A DNA stretch of 64,000 nt, taken from Maritimibacter sp. Its GTDB lineage: Bacteria; Pseudomonadota; Alphaproteobacteria; Rhodobacterales; Rhodobacteraceae. Within the stretch, counting starts at the first letter, position 1. Every line of letters starts with the position of its first letter. The position numbers and the translations under genes are program-made. This document shows positions 17,588 to 26,759 of this stretch, piece by piece. The DNA is taken from assembly GCA_017792445.1 (NCBI GenBank), contig CP051232.1:1116001-1180000 (forward strand). The letters run 5' to 3'. Under the pieces are notes generated by a model, which saw only the letters and a list, made by a program, of their open reading frames with translations, had not been told where the DNA came from and did no database searches.

Positions 17588-19524
17588 CACTCCGCCTTCG
17601 TCCGCATATCGCGCAACAACAGCGCCCTGTGCAACAGCGCATCGCCGCTGCGGCCCAGCGCCTGCAACAGCGCCACCAGCGCTTCGCGGTCGGCCATCGC
17701 GCCGGGATCGATCCGCAGCGCCGCCTCATATGCCTCGGCCGCCGCCGCGCGGTCGCCCCGCGCTTCGGCCAGCCGCGCGATCAACCGCCATGCCTGCGGT
17801 ATCGTGTCGTTCAGCGACAGCGCCCGCCGGGCCGAGGCCAGCGCCGCCTCGGTATCTCCTGCCCGCGCCAGCATCAGACCAAGGTTCAGGTGCTGCTCCG
17901 CCATGTCGCCCGCCATCCCGAGGCTGCGCTCGGTCAGCGCCCGCGCCGCGTCCAGATCGCCAAGTTGCAGCTTCGCCAGTCCCATCATCTTCACCGGCAC
18001 CGGGTGGTGCGGTGCAAGCAGCGCCGCCTGCTCTGCCGCGGCATAGGCCGTCTCGAACTCTCCCAGCCGCAGCGCGCTTTCGGCGAAGACCAGCCACGGC
18101 TCGAATTCGGCCGGGTCCTCTGCCGACAAGACGCGGCCCAACGCCGCCGCGGCATGATCCGCCGTCTTGTTGGTGTAGTTCAGGATGCTGAAGGTCTGCG
18201 CGATCACCGCTTCGCCGGGGCGCAGGTCCGCAGGCGGGTGATACAGGAACGCCTCGGTCACCTCGGCGGGCCGCTTGTCCAGCGGCGCAAGCGGGTCGGT
18301 CTCGGGCGGCAACTGGATGCGGTGGTCGGTCACCCAAAGCTCCGGCACGTCCTGCGGGCGGCGCGCGGGCATGTGGCAACCGGTGCAGTCCGCGTCGGCC
18401 GCAAGGTCGGGATGAACCTCTGCCGTCTCGTGGCAGCCGGCGCAAACCGCCCGGTAGGTCGCCTGCCGCTCTTCCACCGGCGCCTTGCCGTGCGGGTCGT
18501 GGCAACTTGTGCAGCCGAAGGCGCCGCCGCTTTCGATGAAACAGGGGCTTTGTTCCATCCGATAGGGATGGTGGTTGATCTCGAACCGCGCGTCCGGCGC
18601 GCGGGTGGCGTCGACGATATCGACCTGCACAATATGCGCGTCCAGCGCCTCGCCCGGCCGGAAATCGTAAACTCCGCGCCCGGGCCGCAAAGTCGCGGGC
18701 AAGGGCACGCTGGGTTGCAGGTGACAGGAATAGCAGACATCCCGCGCCCGATCCTCTGGCAGCTTGGCGGGGTTCACGATCGCCGCCCGCACCGCGTCGA
18801 GGTCGCTGCCGTAGATCCCCTCGTCGAACGCCGCTTCGACATGCGCCGCACCCGGCCCGTGGCACCGCTGGCAACCGATGCCTTCCGGCAGCTCCGCCGG
18901 GAACACCTCGGGCATCCCGAAATCGCCCGCGCCGTCCGGCACTTCGGGATAGGCGTTGTGGCAGGTCATGCAGCGGTGCCGCACCAGCCGCGACACGCCC
19001 GGATGGTCGGCGAACTCGAAGCCCGGCGCCATCGCCCACTTCGCCTCTTGCGAGTACCAGGCCAGCGGCAACTGGAACATCGTGCCGTTCTCGACCCGGT
19101 ACAGGTAGACCCGCGACCGGTTGCCCGAGCCGACGACCCAGTCGATCCGCCGCTCGAACAGGTCAAGCCGCGCGCCCTCCGGTCCCACGCGCCAGCGGCT
19201 GAACCAATAGTCGCCGTCGCGCAGGTCGATCCGGTAATGCCGGTCGCTGGGTGCGTGGTAGAACGGCGGCGCTTCGAAATCCTCGATCGCCGTCTCGGCA
19301 GAGGGCCGGTAGAACGACCGGCCCATGCCGATGGTCGGGAACCGCGCGGCGATCTCGCCATGGCAGGTGCCGCAGGTGGCGTCGGGCACATAGCCCGGAA
19401 CATCCCCTTCGGTGACAGGTATGCCGTAGATCTCGCCCGCCCCGGCGACACCGGCGACACCGGCGGCGGCGGTCAACGCCAGCACGGCGCCGCGCAGTTG
19501 CTTCGCGATGGCGGCAAATGTCAT
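17587..19524 (-). CDS. Seven-heme c-type cytochrome with C-terminal TPR repeats
   Basis: This 645-residue exported protein has a signal peptide at residues 1-29 followed by seven CxxCH heme-binding motifs in this order: CGTCH, CMTCH, CQRCH, CYSCH, CTSCH, CAGCH, CTGCH (about residues 51 to 390). The last ~200 residues hold tetratricopeptide-type repeats ([23 protein letters not shown]..., [22 protein letters not shown]...). The domain order is typical of periplasmic multiheme cytochromes of unknown electron partner. The start at 19524 is chosen for the signal peptide and GGAG 7 nt upstream; the frame also opens at 19617. It is divergent from the MarR-GNAT gene. Confidence 0.82.
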   Translation of the reverse strand: MTFAAIAKQLRGAVLALTAAAGVAGVAGAGEIYGIPVTEGDVPGYVPDATCGTCHGEIAARFPTIGMGRSFYRPSAETAIEDFEAPPFYHAPSDRHYRIDLRDGDYWFSRWRVGPEGARLDLFERRIDWVVGSGNRSRVYLYRVENGTMFQLPLAWYSQEAKWAMAPGFEFADHPGVSRLVRHRCMTCHNAYPEVPDGAGDFGMPEVFPAELPEGIGCQRCHGPGAAHVEAAFDEGIYGSDLDAVRAAIVNPAKLPEDRARDVCYSCHLQPSVPLPATLRPGRGVYDFRPGEALDAHIVQVDIVDATRAPDARFEINHHPYRMEQSPCFIESGGAFGCTSCHDPHGKAPVEERQATYRAVCAGCHETAEVHPDLAADADCTGCHMPARRPQDVPELWVTDHRIQLPPETDPLAPLDKRPAEVTEAFLYHPPADLRPGEAVIAQTFSILNYTNKTADHAAAALGRVLSAEDPAEFEPWLVFAESALRLGEFETAYAAAEQAALLAPHHPVPVKMMGLAKLQLGDLDAARALTERSLGMAGDMAEQHLNLGLMLARAGDTEAALASARRALSLNDTIPQAWRLIARLAEARGDRAAAAEAYEAALRIDPGAMADREALVALLQALGRSGDALLHRALLLRDMRTKAE

Positions 19525-19640
19525 GCCGCGTGTCTCCGTCCTGTCCCGTTCATCCGCCAGTTTATGACGCGCACCGTGCCCTGCAACAACCGTGCGAGCC
19601 GTCTTGACGGGGTCCATTAAGTTGACCTAAGTCAACGATC

Positions 19641-20525
19641 ATGAGTCCGACCCCGATCCAGCGCATCCGCCGCTTCAACCGGGCCGTCACCGTAGAGGTC
19701 GGCGCGCTCGATGCATCCTATCTCGGCCGCGGCCGTCCCCTTGGCGTGGCGCGCGTGCTGTGCGCCGTCACCCGCGACGGTATCGAGGTGACCGCGATCC
19801 GGGATCTCCTGCAACTCGACAAGGGCCTGCTGTCGCGCGTGCTGAAGGGGCTTGAGGAAGAAGGTCTGGTGACCCTTGCCCCCGACCCCGAGGACGGCCG
19901 CCGCCGCATCGCGCGCCTGACCCCACAGGGCGAGGCCGAGGTCGCGCGCTACGATGCCCTGTCGGACGGCCGGGCCGAACGCCTGCTGAAGGCGCATCCC
20001 CGGTCCGATGCGTTGCTGGCGGCAATGGACCTTGTGGCCAGCGCGCTGGGCCAGCACCGGATCGAGGTGATCCCCGCCGATCCGCGCAGCGAGGACGCGA
20101 TCTATTGCCTTGGTGAATACTACGCCGAACTCGGCCGCCGCTTCGCGCAGGGGTTCGACGTGAACCTCAGCCGCGACCCCGACGCCGCCGACATGGTGCC
20201 GCCGCGCGGCGGGTTCTTCATTGCCATGTCCGACGGGCTTCCCATCGGCTGCGTCGCGTTGAAGGGCTGGGGCGAGGACGTCGCCGAGATCAAGCGCCTG
20301 TGGATCGCGCCCTCGGCGCGCGGTTTGAAACTGTCGCACCGCCTGATGGCGGCGGCAGAGGACGCGGCCCGCGACCTTGGCATCCGCATCCTGCGGCTCG
20401 ACACCAACTCGGCGCTTCCGGAAGCGATCGCGCTGTACCGCAGGACCGGCTGGACCGAAATCCCGAGGTACAACGACGATCCCTATCCGGACGTGTTTTT
20501 TGAGAAGACGGTGGCGGCGTCGTAG
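19641..20525 (+). CDS. MarR-type HTH fused to GNAT acetyltransferase
   Basis: This 294-residue two-domain protein has an N-terminal MarR winged helix (LGVARVLCAVTRDGIEVTAIRDLLQLDKGLLSRVLKGLEEEGLVTLAPDPEDGRRRIARLT, about residues 33-92). The C-terminal GNAT domain (about 145-294) shows KRLWIAPSARGLKLSHRLMAAAEDAARDLG as the acetyl-CoA loop. Such fusions occur in many proteobacteria; the acetylated substrate is unknown. It is divergent from the seven-heme cytochrome gene with a ~115-bp shared promoter region, so it could regulate that gene, which is inference. Confidence 0.85.
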   Translation: MSPTPIQRIRRFNRAVTVEVGALDASYLGRGRPLGVARVLCAVTRDGIEVTAIRDLLQLDKGLLSRVLKGLEEEGLVTLAPDPEDGRRRIARLTPQGEAEVARYDALSDGRAERLLKAHPRSDALLAAMDLVASALGQHRIEVIPADPRSEDAIYCLGEYYAELGRRFAQGFDVNLSRDPDAADMVPPRGGFFIAMSDGLPIGCVALKGWGEDVAEIKRLWIAPSARGLKLSHRLMAAAEDAARDLGIRILRLDTNSALPEAIALYRRTGWTEIPRYNDDPYPDVFFEKTVAAS

Positions 20526-20553
20526 GCCGCCGCACCACCAACCCGATGCCCCG

Positions 20554-20626
20554 CCCGGCGGAACGCCGGGCAGCGCCGACCCGCCCCCATGGGGCGGCGC
20601 TTTTGCGCCACCCCGCGGGTCGGCGC
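20554..20626. repeat. Nested inverted repeats downstream of the MarR-GNAT gene
   Basis: A hairpin CCCGGCG/CGCCGGG (20554-20570) is followed by a 12-bp perfect inverted repeat GCGCCGACCCGC/GCGGGTCGGCGC at 20573-20584 and 20615-20626, which encloses two smaller GC-rich hairpins. It has the look of a REP-like or terminator cluster. No coding sequence was seen here. Confidence 0.5.
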
Positions 20627-20674
20627 TACCCTCAGCTCTTGGATCGAAAATCTGGGAAGGTCAGCCCCCCACCC

Positions 20675-20699
20675 CGGCACAGGACCGGAACGGAGGGCC
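20675..20699. repeat. Short repeat shared with 36489-36512
   Basis: The 25-nt block CGGCACAGGACCGGAACGGAGGGCC differs from the block at 36489-36512 only by single-base insertions and substitutions. Both lie in intergenic DNA next to GC-rich hairpins. It is probably part of the same class of dispersed intergenic elements. Confidence 0.45.
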
Positions 20700-20704
20700 C
20701 GGCA

Positions 20705-20926
20705 TCACATGATGCCAACCCGCCCGTGAACGGGCGGCCCCAACGCCTCGCGCCCGGTCATGGGCGGAGGAAGACCGACATCGCGCCGCAGGTAGGCGGG
20801 CACGTCGTCGGCCAGCACGCGCGGCGCTTCATCGGGCATCGCGCGCACGAGGCGGGCGAACAGCCGGACCAGTCCGGCGCGGCGGGTCAGGGGCAGGTAG
20901 ACGATGTTGTTCTGAACAACGGGCAT
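20705..20926 (-). CDS. DUF1127-like small protein
   Basis: This 73-residue basic protein has a central LADDVPAYLRRDVGLPP stretch that resembles the C-terminal part of DUF1127 (L.D.....RDIGL.R). In Rhodobacter a DUF1127 protein of similar length, CcaF1, affects RNA turnover. That is family knowledge; the assignment here is tentative. It has a strong AAGGAG site 7 nt before the ATG. It lies just after a terminator that follows a 14-codon ORF (see 20983-21004 and 21038-21082), so read-through may control its expression. Confidence 0.65.
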   Translation of the reverse strand: MPVVQNNIVYLPLTRRAGLVRLFARLVRAMPDEAPRVLADDVPAYLRRDVGLPPPMTGREALGPPVHGRVGIM

Positions 20927-20959
20927 GACTTTCTCCTTGGTAGAGAGGTCCGCCCGTGA

Positions 20960-21011
20960 AACCCGGATTCCGAAAACGAAAAAGGCCGCGTCAAAGGGCG
21001 GCCTCCGGGTT
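20960..21011 (-). promoter_or_regulatory. Attenuator-like stem enclosing the leader terminator
   Basis: AACCCGGA at 20960-20967 pairs with TCCGGGTT at 21004-21011, so on the minus-strand transcript an 8-bp stem can form around, and in its first base compete with, the terminator hairpin at 20983-21004. The arrangement leader ORF, terminator, structured spacer, gene resembles an attenuator, but no alternative antiterminator was proven. Confidence 0.4.
20983..21004 (-). terminator. Intrinsic terminator between leader ORF and DUF1127-like gene
   Basis: On the minus strand AGGCCGC/GCGGCCT forms a 7-bp stem with an 8-nt loop followed by TTTTCGTTTT, a classical Rho-independent terminator. It lies 33 nt after the stop of the 14-codon ORF and about 55 nt before the next start codon, on the same strand. 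Confidence 0.75.
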
Positions 21012-21037
21012 AAAATGACTTAATTCCGCAAGCCGCT

Positions 21038-21082
21038 TTAGGGGTTGCCCCCAGCGATATTTGCAAACATGCGTGCGGTCAT
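21038..21082 (-). CDS. 14-residue leader peptide ORF
   Basis: This short ORF encodes MTARMFANIAGGNP. It has a textbook ribosome site, AGGAG followed by 8 nt and ATG, and its stop is followed by an intrinsic terminator and then by the DUF1127-like gene. It has no run of a single amino acid as in classical biosynthetic attenuators. It is too short for statistical support; the case rests on the ribosome site and the layout. Confidence 0.5.
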   Translation of the reverse strand: MTARMFANIAGGNP

Positions 21083-21123
21083 AAGTCGTACTCCTGCTTC
21101 CGGGTCTTCCGGTCAGTGACGAC

Positions 21124-21153
21124 CGCATAGCCCGGCCCGTCCGCATCCGGCAA
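21124..21153 (-). promoter_or_regulatory. Possible promoter for the leader ORF
   Basis: On the minus strand TTGCCG (21148-21153) and TATGCG (21124-21129) are separated by 18 nt, about 40 nt upstream of the 14-codon ORF. The match to the sigma-70 consensus is moderate. The divergent ettA gene starts at 21308. Confidence 0.3.
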
Positions 21154-21307
21154 CACCTTTCTCGCCCGGTCTCCCGGGCGGCGGAATCCCGCGACATCTC
21201 GGCAACGCCCATCGCCTGCGGCCAACCCTGCAACGCCGGATTGCCCTTTGCGCCCGGCTTGGATATCACACCGCCCAACCCGACACGCAGACCGGAGCCT
21301 TCCCCCA

Positions 21308-22963
<1,656 letters not shown>

Positions 22964-22973
22964 GGGTTTGTGG

Positions 22974-23010
22974 GCTAGGCAGAATTGGGGGTCACCCTAT
23001 CCTGCCTAGC
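22974..23010 (+). terminator. Long hairpin after ettA at the edge of the low-GC island
   Basis: GCTAGGCAG (22974-22982) and CTGCCTAGC (23002-23010) form a 9-bp perfect stem, with an inner GGGTCACCC element. It begins 10 bp after the ettA stop. No T-tract follows, so termination strength is uncertain. It marks the point where base composition falls. Confidence 0.5.
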
Positions 23011-23075
23011 GTCAAAATGAGGCATCGTTTTCGCTTGATACTGCCGGAACTCCTCGGGACAATTCCCTACGTGGC

Positions 23076-23285
23076 CTAACCAATGTACCTGCCAATTCTA
23101 GACCAAACTCCGTTTTGGCCATCGGTGAGTTGACGCAGCAAGCGGACTGCCTCTTGCTCTGTGATCTCGCCATTTTCCAGTCGACATACGATCAAAGCAG
23201 CGTTCTCCCGAAGTTCACGAAGTCTTTCAGACTCTGTCTTTCTCAAGGTAGCGCCTGTATTTGGCACGGCTACGCTGCTCGGCAT
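23076..23285 (-). CDS. 69-residue helical protein, partner of the membrane GAF-like protein
   Basis: The predicted protein has a basic/acidic helical core (KTESERLRELRENAALIVCRL) and a second helix (EQEAVRLLRQLTDG). No family was recognised. The ATG has GAAGGA 7 nt upstream, and the start is only 12 nt after the stop of the preceding 284-residue gene, so the two form an operon. GC content is visibly lower than in the flanking genes, suggesting acquisition by transfer. It could be a regulatory, adaptor or antitoxin-like partner; nothing in the sequence decides. Confidence 0.6.
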   Translation of the reverse strand: MPSSVAVPNTGATLRKTESERLRELRENAALIVCRLENGEITEQEAVRLLRQLTDGQNGVWSRIGRYIG

Positions 23286-23297
23286 GATGCTTCCTTC

Positions 23298-24152
23298 TCA
23301 GACAAGCTTCTCAATATGCTCTATGATCGGCTCGCAATTTACTACTAACACCTTACCACGATTCCCGTAGAACGTGTACGGTCGGGCGCTGTCGATAGAC
23401 AGGAATCCGCCGGTGCGCTTTTCTCCCGACCGAACGACGAGCAAGGGTATAATAAGAAAAGATTTGTAAATGACCTCTGAATTGGTGGGGCTCTTGCGAA
23501 AATCTTTATGCATTCTCCTGATATTGTGTACGATTTTCGGCCCGGTCCCGCTTTCGCAGGCGTGATGTCCAAGGACGCCGCGCCCATCGAAAACTTTCCC
23601 AACTGGTCGCGTATTACCAGGATTTCTATGGCGTATCCGCAACCGGGTACTACTGCTGCCTTCATAAAGGGCAATACAAACAGATATCTCACCCTCTCGC
23701 GAATTGGTTACTTGCCGAGTGAAGTTTTCAATTATTCCCAATGATGACCTGATCATGTCATCCCGCGAAGATTGTTTCTGTGACGCAGGGGCGCACAGCC
23801 TTAGGAGCTCGCCCACACGGACAATCGACTGCGTTTGGTTCGCCAAACTCGAAGAGCTGGTCTCGCGCGAAGCACGGTCTAGAAATGCAACAAACGTATG
23901 CCCCAAAAAAATCGCTGCAGAAGCGACAGATGCCATCCATGCAGTAATGCTGTCGTAAACCAAATAAGCCAATGCGGGTGCCGACGATGCAAGCCCGGTT
24001 CTTGTCGTGAAATGGACGACACCCAAGAACCGAAGATTCCTTGGCAATCTATTATGGTAGAATGAGAATGCCCTTCTCACCAACCGCCTAAGAAGCCGAG
24101 GTCGGTCATTCACCCAATTTTTTACTGCATATTCAAAGTCTCTTTCCGCCAA
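23298..24152 (-). CDS. Membrane-anchored protein with C-terminal GAF-like domain
   Basis: The predicted product has 284 residues. Basic residues 15-40 are followed by two hydrophobic segments (about 42-68 and 70-90), then a short helical linker, and from about 130 a GAF-like fold: strand ISVCIALYE, a VGKVFDGRGVLGHHACESG loop, then SFLIIPLLVV and GGFLSIDSARPYTF as the closing strands. GAF domains bind small ligands or act as sensors. The start appears to be TTG at 24152 with AAAAGG upstream; no ATG is available in frame nearby. GC is clearly below the neighbours. The function is unknown; a sensor or defence-type protein is possible but not shown. Confidence 0.6.
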   Translation of the reverse strand: MAERDFEYAVKNWVNDRPRLLRRLVRRAFSFYHNRLPRNLRFLGVVHFTTRTGLASSAPALAYLVYDSITAWMASVASAAIFLGHTFVAFLDRASRETSSSSLANQTQSIVRVGELLRLCAPASQKQSSRDDMIRSSLGIIENFTRQVTNSREGEISVCIALYEGSSSTRLRIRHRNPGNTRPVGKVFDGRGVLGHHACESGTGPKIVHNIRRMHKDFRKSPTNSEVIYKSFLIIPLLVVRSGEKRTGGFLSIDSARPYTFYGNRGKVLVVNCEPIIEHIEKLV

Positions 24153-24374
24153 AAATTGACCTTTTCAAACGACCTTTTTAATAGCCAATATCCTGATCTC
24201 CCAAACAGAAGCAACCTTTCGCACACCAGCGGATGCTTGACTTATATGCATTGCAGAGCCAATCGCTAAACCAGATGGAGTTCAAATTTTCTGCCGGATG
24301 GCAGGCCTACTGCGAGCTTCGACGACCGCGCGAAACAATGCCATTCCGAAGGTCTGGCTAAATTGAACCCGATA

Positions 24375-24848
24375 CTACATCACCAACGCCCCAACCCACA
24401 TCCCCAGCCCAAACACCGTGTGCGCCACCAGGCCCAGGCCGCGCACCTTCCATGGGTTGGGTGTCTTTGACGCGGCCCAGCCCAGACCCATGCCGGGTTG
24501 AAGCAGGAACCAGCCGGCGGCGATGGTTGCCAGCGCGTAGATCCAGAGCGGCAGGAAGCTGGGCGCGGCCAGCCAGTCGGACCCTGCGAACACCGCGAAG
24601 ACCACGCCGTAGATCACGCCCACCGCGTAGTGGAAGATCCAGCCCAGCCGCAGTTCACCCTCTACCGGTGCAGCGACGGCGATGTCGTCGTGGAACAGCT
24701 TGCCCCTGAAGGCGTGGGCCAGCCAGCGGCCGGGCATCGCCCAATTCGGTCTTGGCTGGCCGGCGAAGCGCGCCAGTGCGATCGCCCACAGGTCCATCGC
24801 GGCCGTCCCGGCCAGACCCATCACGATACCCGTCAGAATTGCCTGCAT
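24375..24848 (-). CDS. DUF2938 family membrane protein
   Basis: This 157-residue protein fits DUF2938: it starts with a hydrophobic TGIVMGLAGTAAMDLWAIALARF helix, has a conserved-looking WAMPGRWLAHAFRGKLFHDDIA loop, and three further membrane segments (GWIFHYAVGVIYGVVFAVF, LPLWIYALATIAAGWFLL, GLGLVAHTVFGLGMWVGAL). The last helices carry a GMGLGWAASKTPNP loop. Function unknown. It returns to the high GC of the main chromosome. Confidence 0.8.
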   Translation of the reverse strand: MQAILTGIVMGLAGTAAMDLWAIALARFAGQPRPNWAMPGRWLAHAFRGKLFHDDIAVAAPVEGELRLGWIFHYAVGVIYGVVFAVFAGSDWLAAPSFLPLWIYALATIAAGWFLLQPGMGLGWAASKTPNPWKVRGLGLVAHTVFGLGMWVGALVM

Positions 24849-24946
24849 GCGGTGCCCCTCCCCGTGGTTCCGCGCAGGCTAGAGCGCGACGCCGGGGAAG
24901 GGAATGGGCCGAAGCGTTTGTTTCGCGCGCGAAACCTTTGCGGCGG

Positions 24947-25330
24947 CTAGGCGGTCGGAACCTCGCGCGCCTTGCCCTCGGCATCCAGCGCCACGAAGGT
25001 GAACAGCGCCTCGGTGACCTTTTCGCGGCCGCCGATGCGGTCGCGCTTGACCCAAGCCTCGATCTCGACCGCGATCGAGGTGCGGCCGACGCGCGGGATG
25101 CGGCAATAGACGCACAGCACGTCACCCACCTTCACCGGTCGGATGAATTTCATCGCGTCCACCGCGACGGTCGCCACCCGGCCCTGCGCGCGCTCGCCGG
25201 CGACGATGCCGCCCGCGATGTCCATCTGGCTCAGCACCCAGCCGCCGAAGATGTCGCCAGAGGTGTTGGTGTCCGCAGGCATAGCCAGCGTGCGGAGGGT
25301 CAGTTCGCCATCGGGGTCGGTGTCGCTCAT
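24947..25330 (-). CDS. Acyl-CoA thioesterase (hot-dog fold, YciA/BACH-like)
   Basis: This 127-residue hot-dog thioesterase has TLAMPADTNTSGDIFGGWVLSQMDIAGGI near the N-terminus (the NxxGDIFGGW motif with the catalytic Asp), and VDAMKFIRPVKVGDVLCVY plus IAVEIEAWVKRD in the core. It hydrolyses acyl-CoA thioesters; chain-length preference is not readable. The start at 25330 (MSDTDPDGELTLRTL) matches family length; the frame extends 114 bp further upstream but without family-like sequence. Confidence 0.87.
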   Translation of the reverse strand: MSDTDPDGELTLRTLAMPADTNTSGDIFGGWVLSQMDIAGGIVAGERAQGRVATVAVDAMKFIRPVKVGDVLCVYCRIPRVGRTSIAVEIEAWVKRDRIGGREKVTEALFTFVALDAEGKAREVPTA

Positions 25331-25609
25331 CGGGGGGTCCTCGTGCCGGATGCGGTTCGGGTGGAATGCCCCGCGACGGCCCTGCGTGGCAAGAGCGATT
25401 TGGCGCACGAGAGACGGGGTCACGACCGATCCCGCACATCGCACGGTGCACGCCGTGCTTGATTTTTGTACGCAAACCGCGCATATGCCCGGGTGCGACT
25501 GTTACCTCTATCGACCCTGTCTTCCGTCACCGGCCGCCAGTTCGATCTTGCACTGACTGAGCCGAGCCGCCGCATTCTGCGGGCGGCATCTAAAACGGGA
25601 GATATCACG

Positions 25610-25816
25610 ATGGCCACCGGCACCGTGAAATGGTTCAACACCACCAAAGGCTACGGCTTCATCGAGCCCGAAGGCGGCAAGCGCGACGTGTTCGTGCACA
25701 TCTCGGCCGTCGAGCGCTCGGGCCTGACCGGCCTTGCTGACGGGCAGAAGGTCACCTTCGAAATCGAAGCTGGCCGCGACGGCCGCGAGAGCGCGGTTCA
25801 ACTCGCCCTCGCCTGA
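25610..25816 (+). CDS. cspA: Cold shock protein (CSD family)
   Basis: This 68-residue single cold-shock domain has the RNA-binding motifs KGYGFIEP (RNP1, residues 14-21) and VFVHISAV (RNP2, residues 27-34). It acts as an RNA chaperone binding single-stranded nucleic acid. A GGGAGA site lies 8 nt upstream of the ATG, and the ~160-bp upstream region may contain a structured 5' leader as in other csp genes. A strong terminator follows at 25840-25859. Confidence 0.93.
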   Translation: MATGTVKWFNTTKGYGFIEPEGGKRDVFVHISAVERSGLTGLADGQKVTFEIEAGRDGRESAVQLALA

Positions 25817-25839
25817 GCCTCGTAGCTCGAAAACAAAAA

Positions 25840-25859
25840 GGCGGGCCGTCTGGCCCGCC
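25840..25859. terminator. Terminator after the cold shock gene
   Basis: GGCGGGCC and GGCCCGCC form an 8-bp stem with a 4-nt loop between the convergent csp gene and the 54-residue membrane protein gene. An A-rich tract precedes it (25829-25839), so it is a stronger intrinsic terminator on the minus strand than on the plus strand. Confidence 0.7.
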
Positions 25860-25886
25860 CTTCCCCAAAGTGAAATCCCGTCAGGC

Positions 25887-26051
25887 TTAGATCACACCCT
25901 GATGCACGACGACGACGACCGTCGCCAGCAGCAGGACACCCGCCGACAGGTAGTTGTTCAACTGGATTTTCTTTTTATCGCGCTGCAGCTTCCAGGAGCC
26001 CCAGTGCTGTTTCGGATCCTGATCTTCGGATTCGAAGTTCCACTTAGTCAT
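25887..26051 (-). CDS. 54-residue single-pass membrane microprotein
   Basis: The short ORF encodes a hydrophilic N-terminus (MTKWNFESEDQDPKQHWGSW), a basic patch (KLQRDKKKIQLNN) and one C-terminal membrane helix (YLSAGVLLLATVVVVVHQGVI). It has a GGGGGTGAG site 5 nt upstream of the ATG. The basic-then-helix order suggests an N-in small membrane protein. No family recognised. It is convergent with the cold shock gene. Confidence 0.6.
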   Translation of the reverse strand: MTKWNFESEDQDPKQHWGSWKLQRDKKKIQLNNYLSAGVLLLATVVVVVHQGVI

Positions 26052-26420
26052 GGCGCTCACCCCCGATTGTTTCCGTGATTTACACGGCCGTCATCGCGCC
26101 TGATTGCGGCAACAGTTTGGCAGGTCGTCCCGAATTGTCCGATCGCACCGGTAGCGTTGCCGTGAGGCCCTGAATCCATGGCGAAACGCGCCAGCCCCGG
26201 TCGTTAATCGTGAAAGCAATGAAATATCTGCAACCGTTTCGCGAGCGGCGAACGGCTGCGGCACGTTGAAAACAAGGGGCTGCGGGGATCGGAGGGCGAC
26301 TCGGTTTCCGCCTGCGGCATTTTCCGGCTTAGCGCACGAAAGCTTCGATTGACCGGATCACCGCCCGGGATTACATCCGCGCCGCCGCCACGCAGGCAGT
26401 GAAACACAGGACCTATCGAC
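26052..26420. other. Intergenic region without a supported gene
   Basis: This 369-bp stretch lies between the 54-residue membrane protein gene (leftward) and the first DWA-type peptide gene (rightward). It holds a bulged inverted repeat near 26230-26257 (CCGTTTCGC/GCGAACGG) and a 5-bp hairpin near 26079-26093. A 16-codon ATG-initiated reading frame at about 26219 has no good ribosome site and is not called. Divergent promoters are expected here. Confidence 0.5.
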
Positions 26421-26513
26421 GTGACCAATACCGCTCGGAAGCCGCGCCCGGAGAAGGCGCCGGAGCAACCCCTGCCCTCGCCTGTCGAGTTCAAGGACTG
26501 GGCCAGTATCTAA
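26421..26513 (+). CDS. 30-residue Pro/Lys/Arg-rich peptide ending in F-x-DWA-x-I (paralogue 1)
   Basis: The ORF begins with GTG preceded by AGGA 9 nt upstream; an in-frame TGA lies 21 nt upstream, so no other start is possible. The peptide has K-P-R-P-E-K-A-P at residues 7-14, a Pro-rich middle and the C-terminus VEFKDWASI. The 32-residue product at 27085-27183 has K-P-x-P-x-K-A-P at the same residue numbers and ends FRFTDWAAI, so the two are paralogues. It is followed by an intrinsic terminator (26534-26565). Function unknown; too short for standard gene callers. Confidence 0.6.
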   Translation: MTNTARKPRPEKAPEQPLPSPVEFKDWASI

Positions 26514-26533
26514 AGGCCATTAAGAATATCGAG

Positions 26534-26565
26534 CCGCGCCCGGACCATTTGTTGCCCGGGCGCGG
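26534..26565 (+). terminator. Intrinsic terminator after DWA peptide 1
   Basis: CCGCGCCCGG (26534-26543) and CCGGGCGCGG (26556-26565) form a 10-bp perfect stem with a 12-nt loop, followed by TTT. It begins 21 bp after the stop codon of the 30-residue peptide and supports that ORF as a real transcription unit. Confidence 0.7.
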
Positions 26566-26576
26566 TTTCGCGGGGG

Positions 26577-26759
26577 TCAGCGGCCCCTTAGAAGTTTGCC
26601 GACTTCGCGGACCGCGGCGTTCGCGGCGGCGGCCTTCGGGTTGGACCGGTGCACGCCGGCGCGATAGGCTCCCGGCCGTGCCGAGTGGCTATGAGCCGAC
26701 CGGCTTTTCGAGCGGGCGTAGGTCTTGAGCGCCTTCTTGGCGAATCTCTTCAGCGACAT
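26577..26759 (-). CDS. 60-residue highly basic small protein
   Basis: The product starts MSLKRFAKKALKTYARSKSR and is rich in Lys, Arg, Ser, His and Ala, ending in an Ala-rich helix (AAAANAAVREVGKLLRGR). A GGAGGA site lies 7 nt before the ATG. The composition suggests nucleic-acid or membrane-surface binding; no family is recognised. The gene lies on the opposite strand between the two DWA peptide genes. Confidence 0.65.
   Translation of the reverse strand: MSLKRFAKKALKTYARSKSRSAHSHSARPGAYRAGVHRSNPKAAAANAAVREVGKLLRGR

Noticed and set aside
24270-24300. tRNA-like fragment (GTTCAAATTTTC) at the edge of the low-GC island
   Set aside because: No acceptor or anticodon arm could be paired, so it is not evidence for a tRNA attachment site.
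26219-26269. 16-codon ATG ORF in the gap before the first DWA peptide gene
   Set aside because: No ribosome site, no similarity to the peptides and likely chance.
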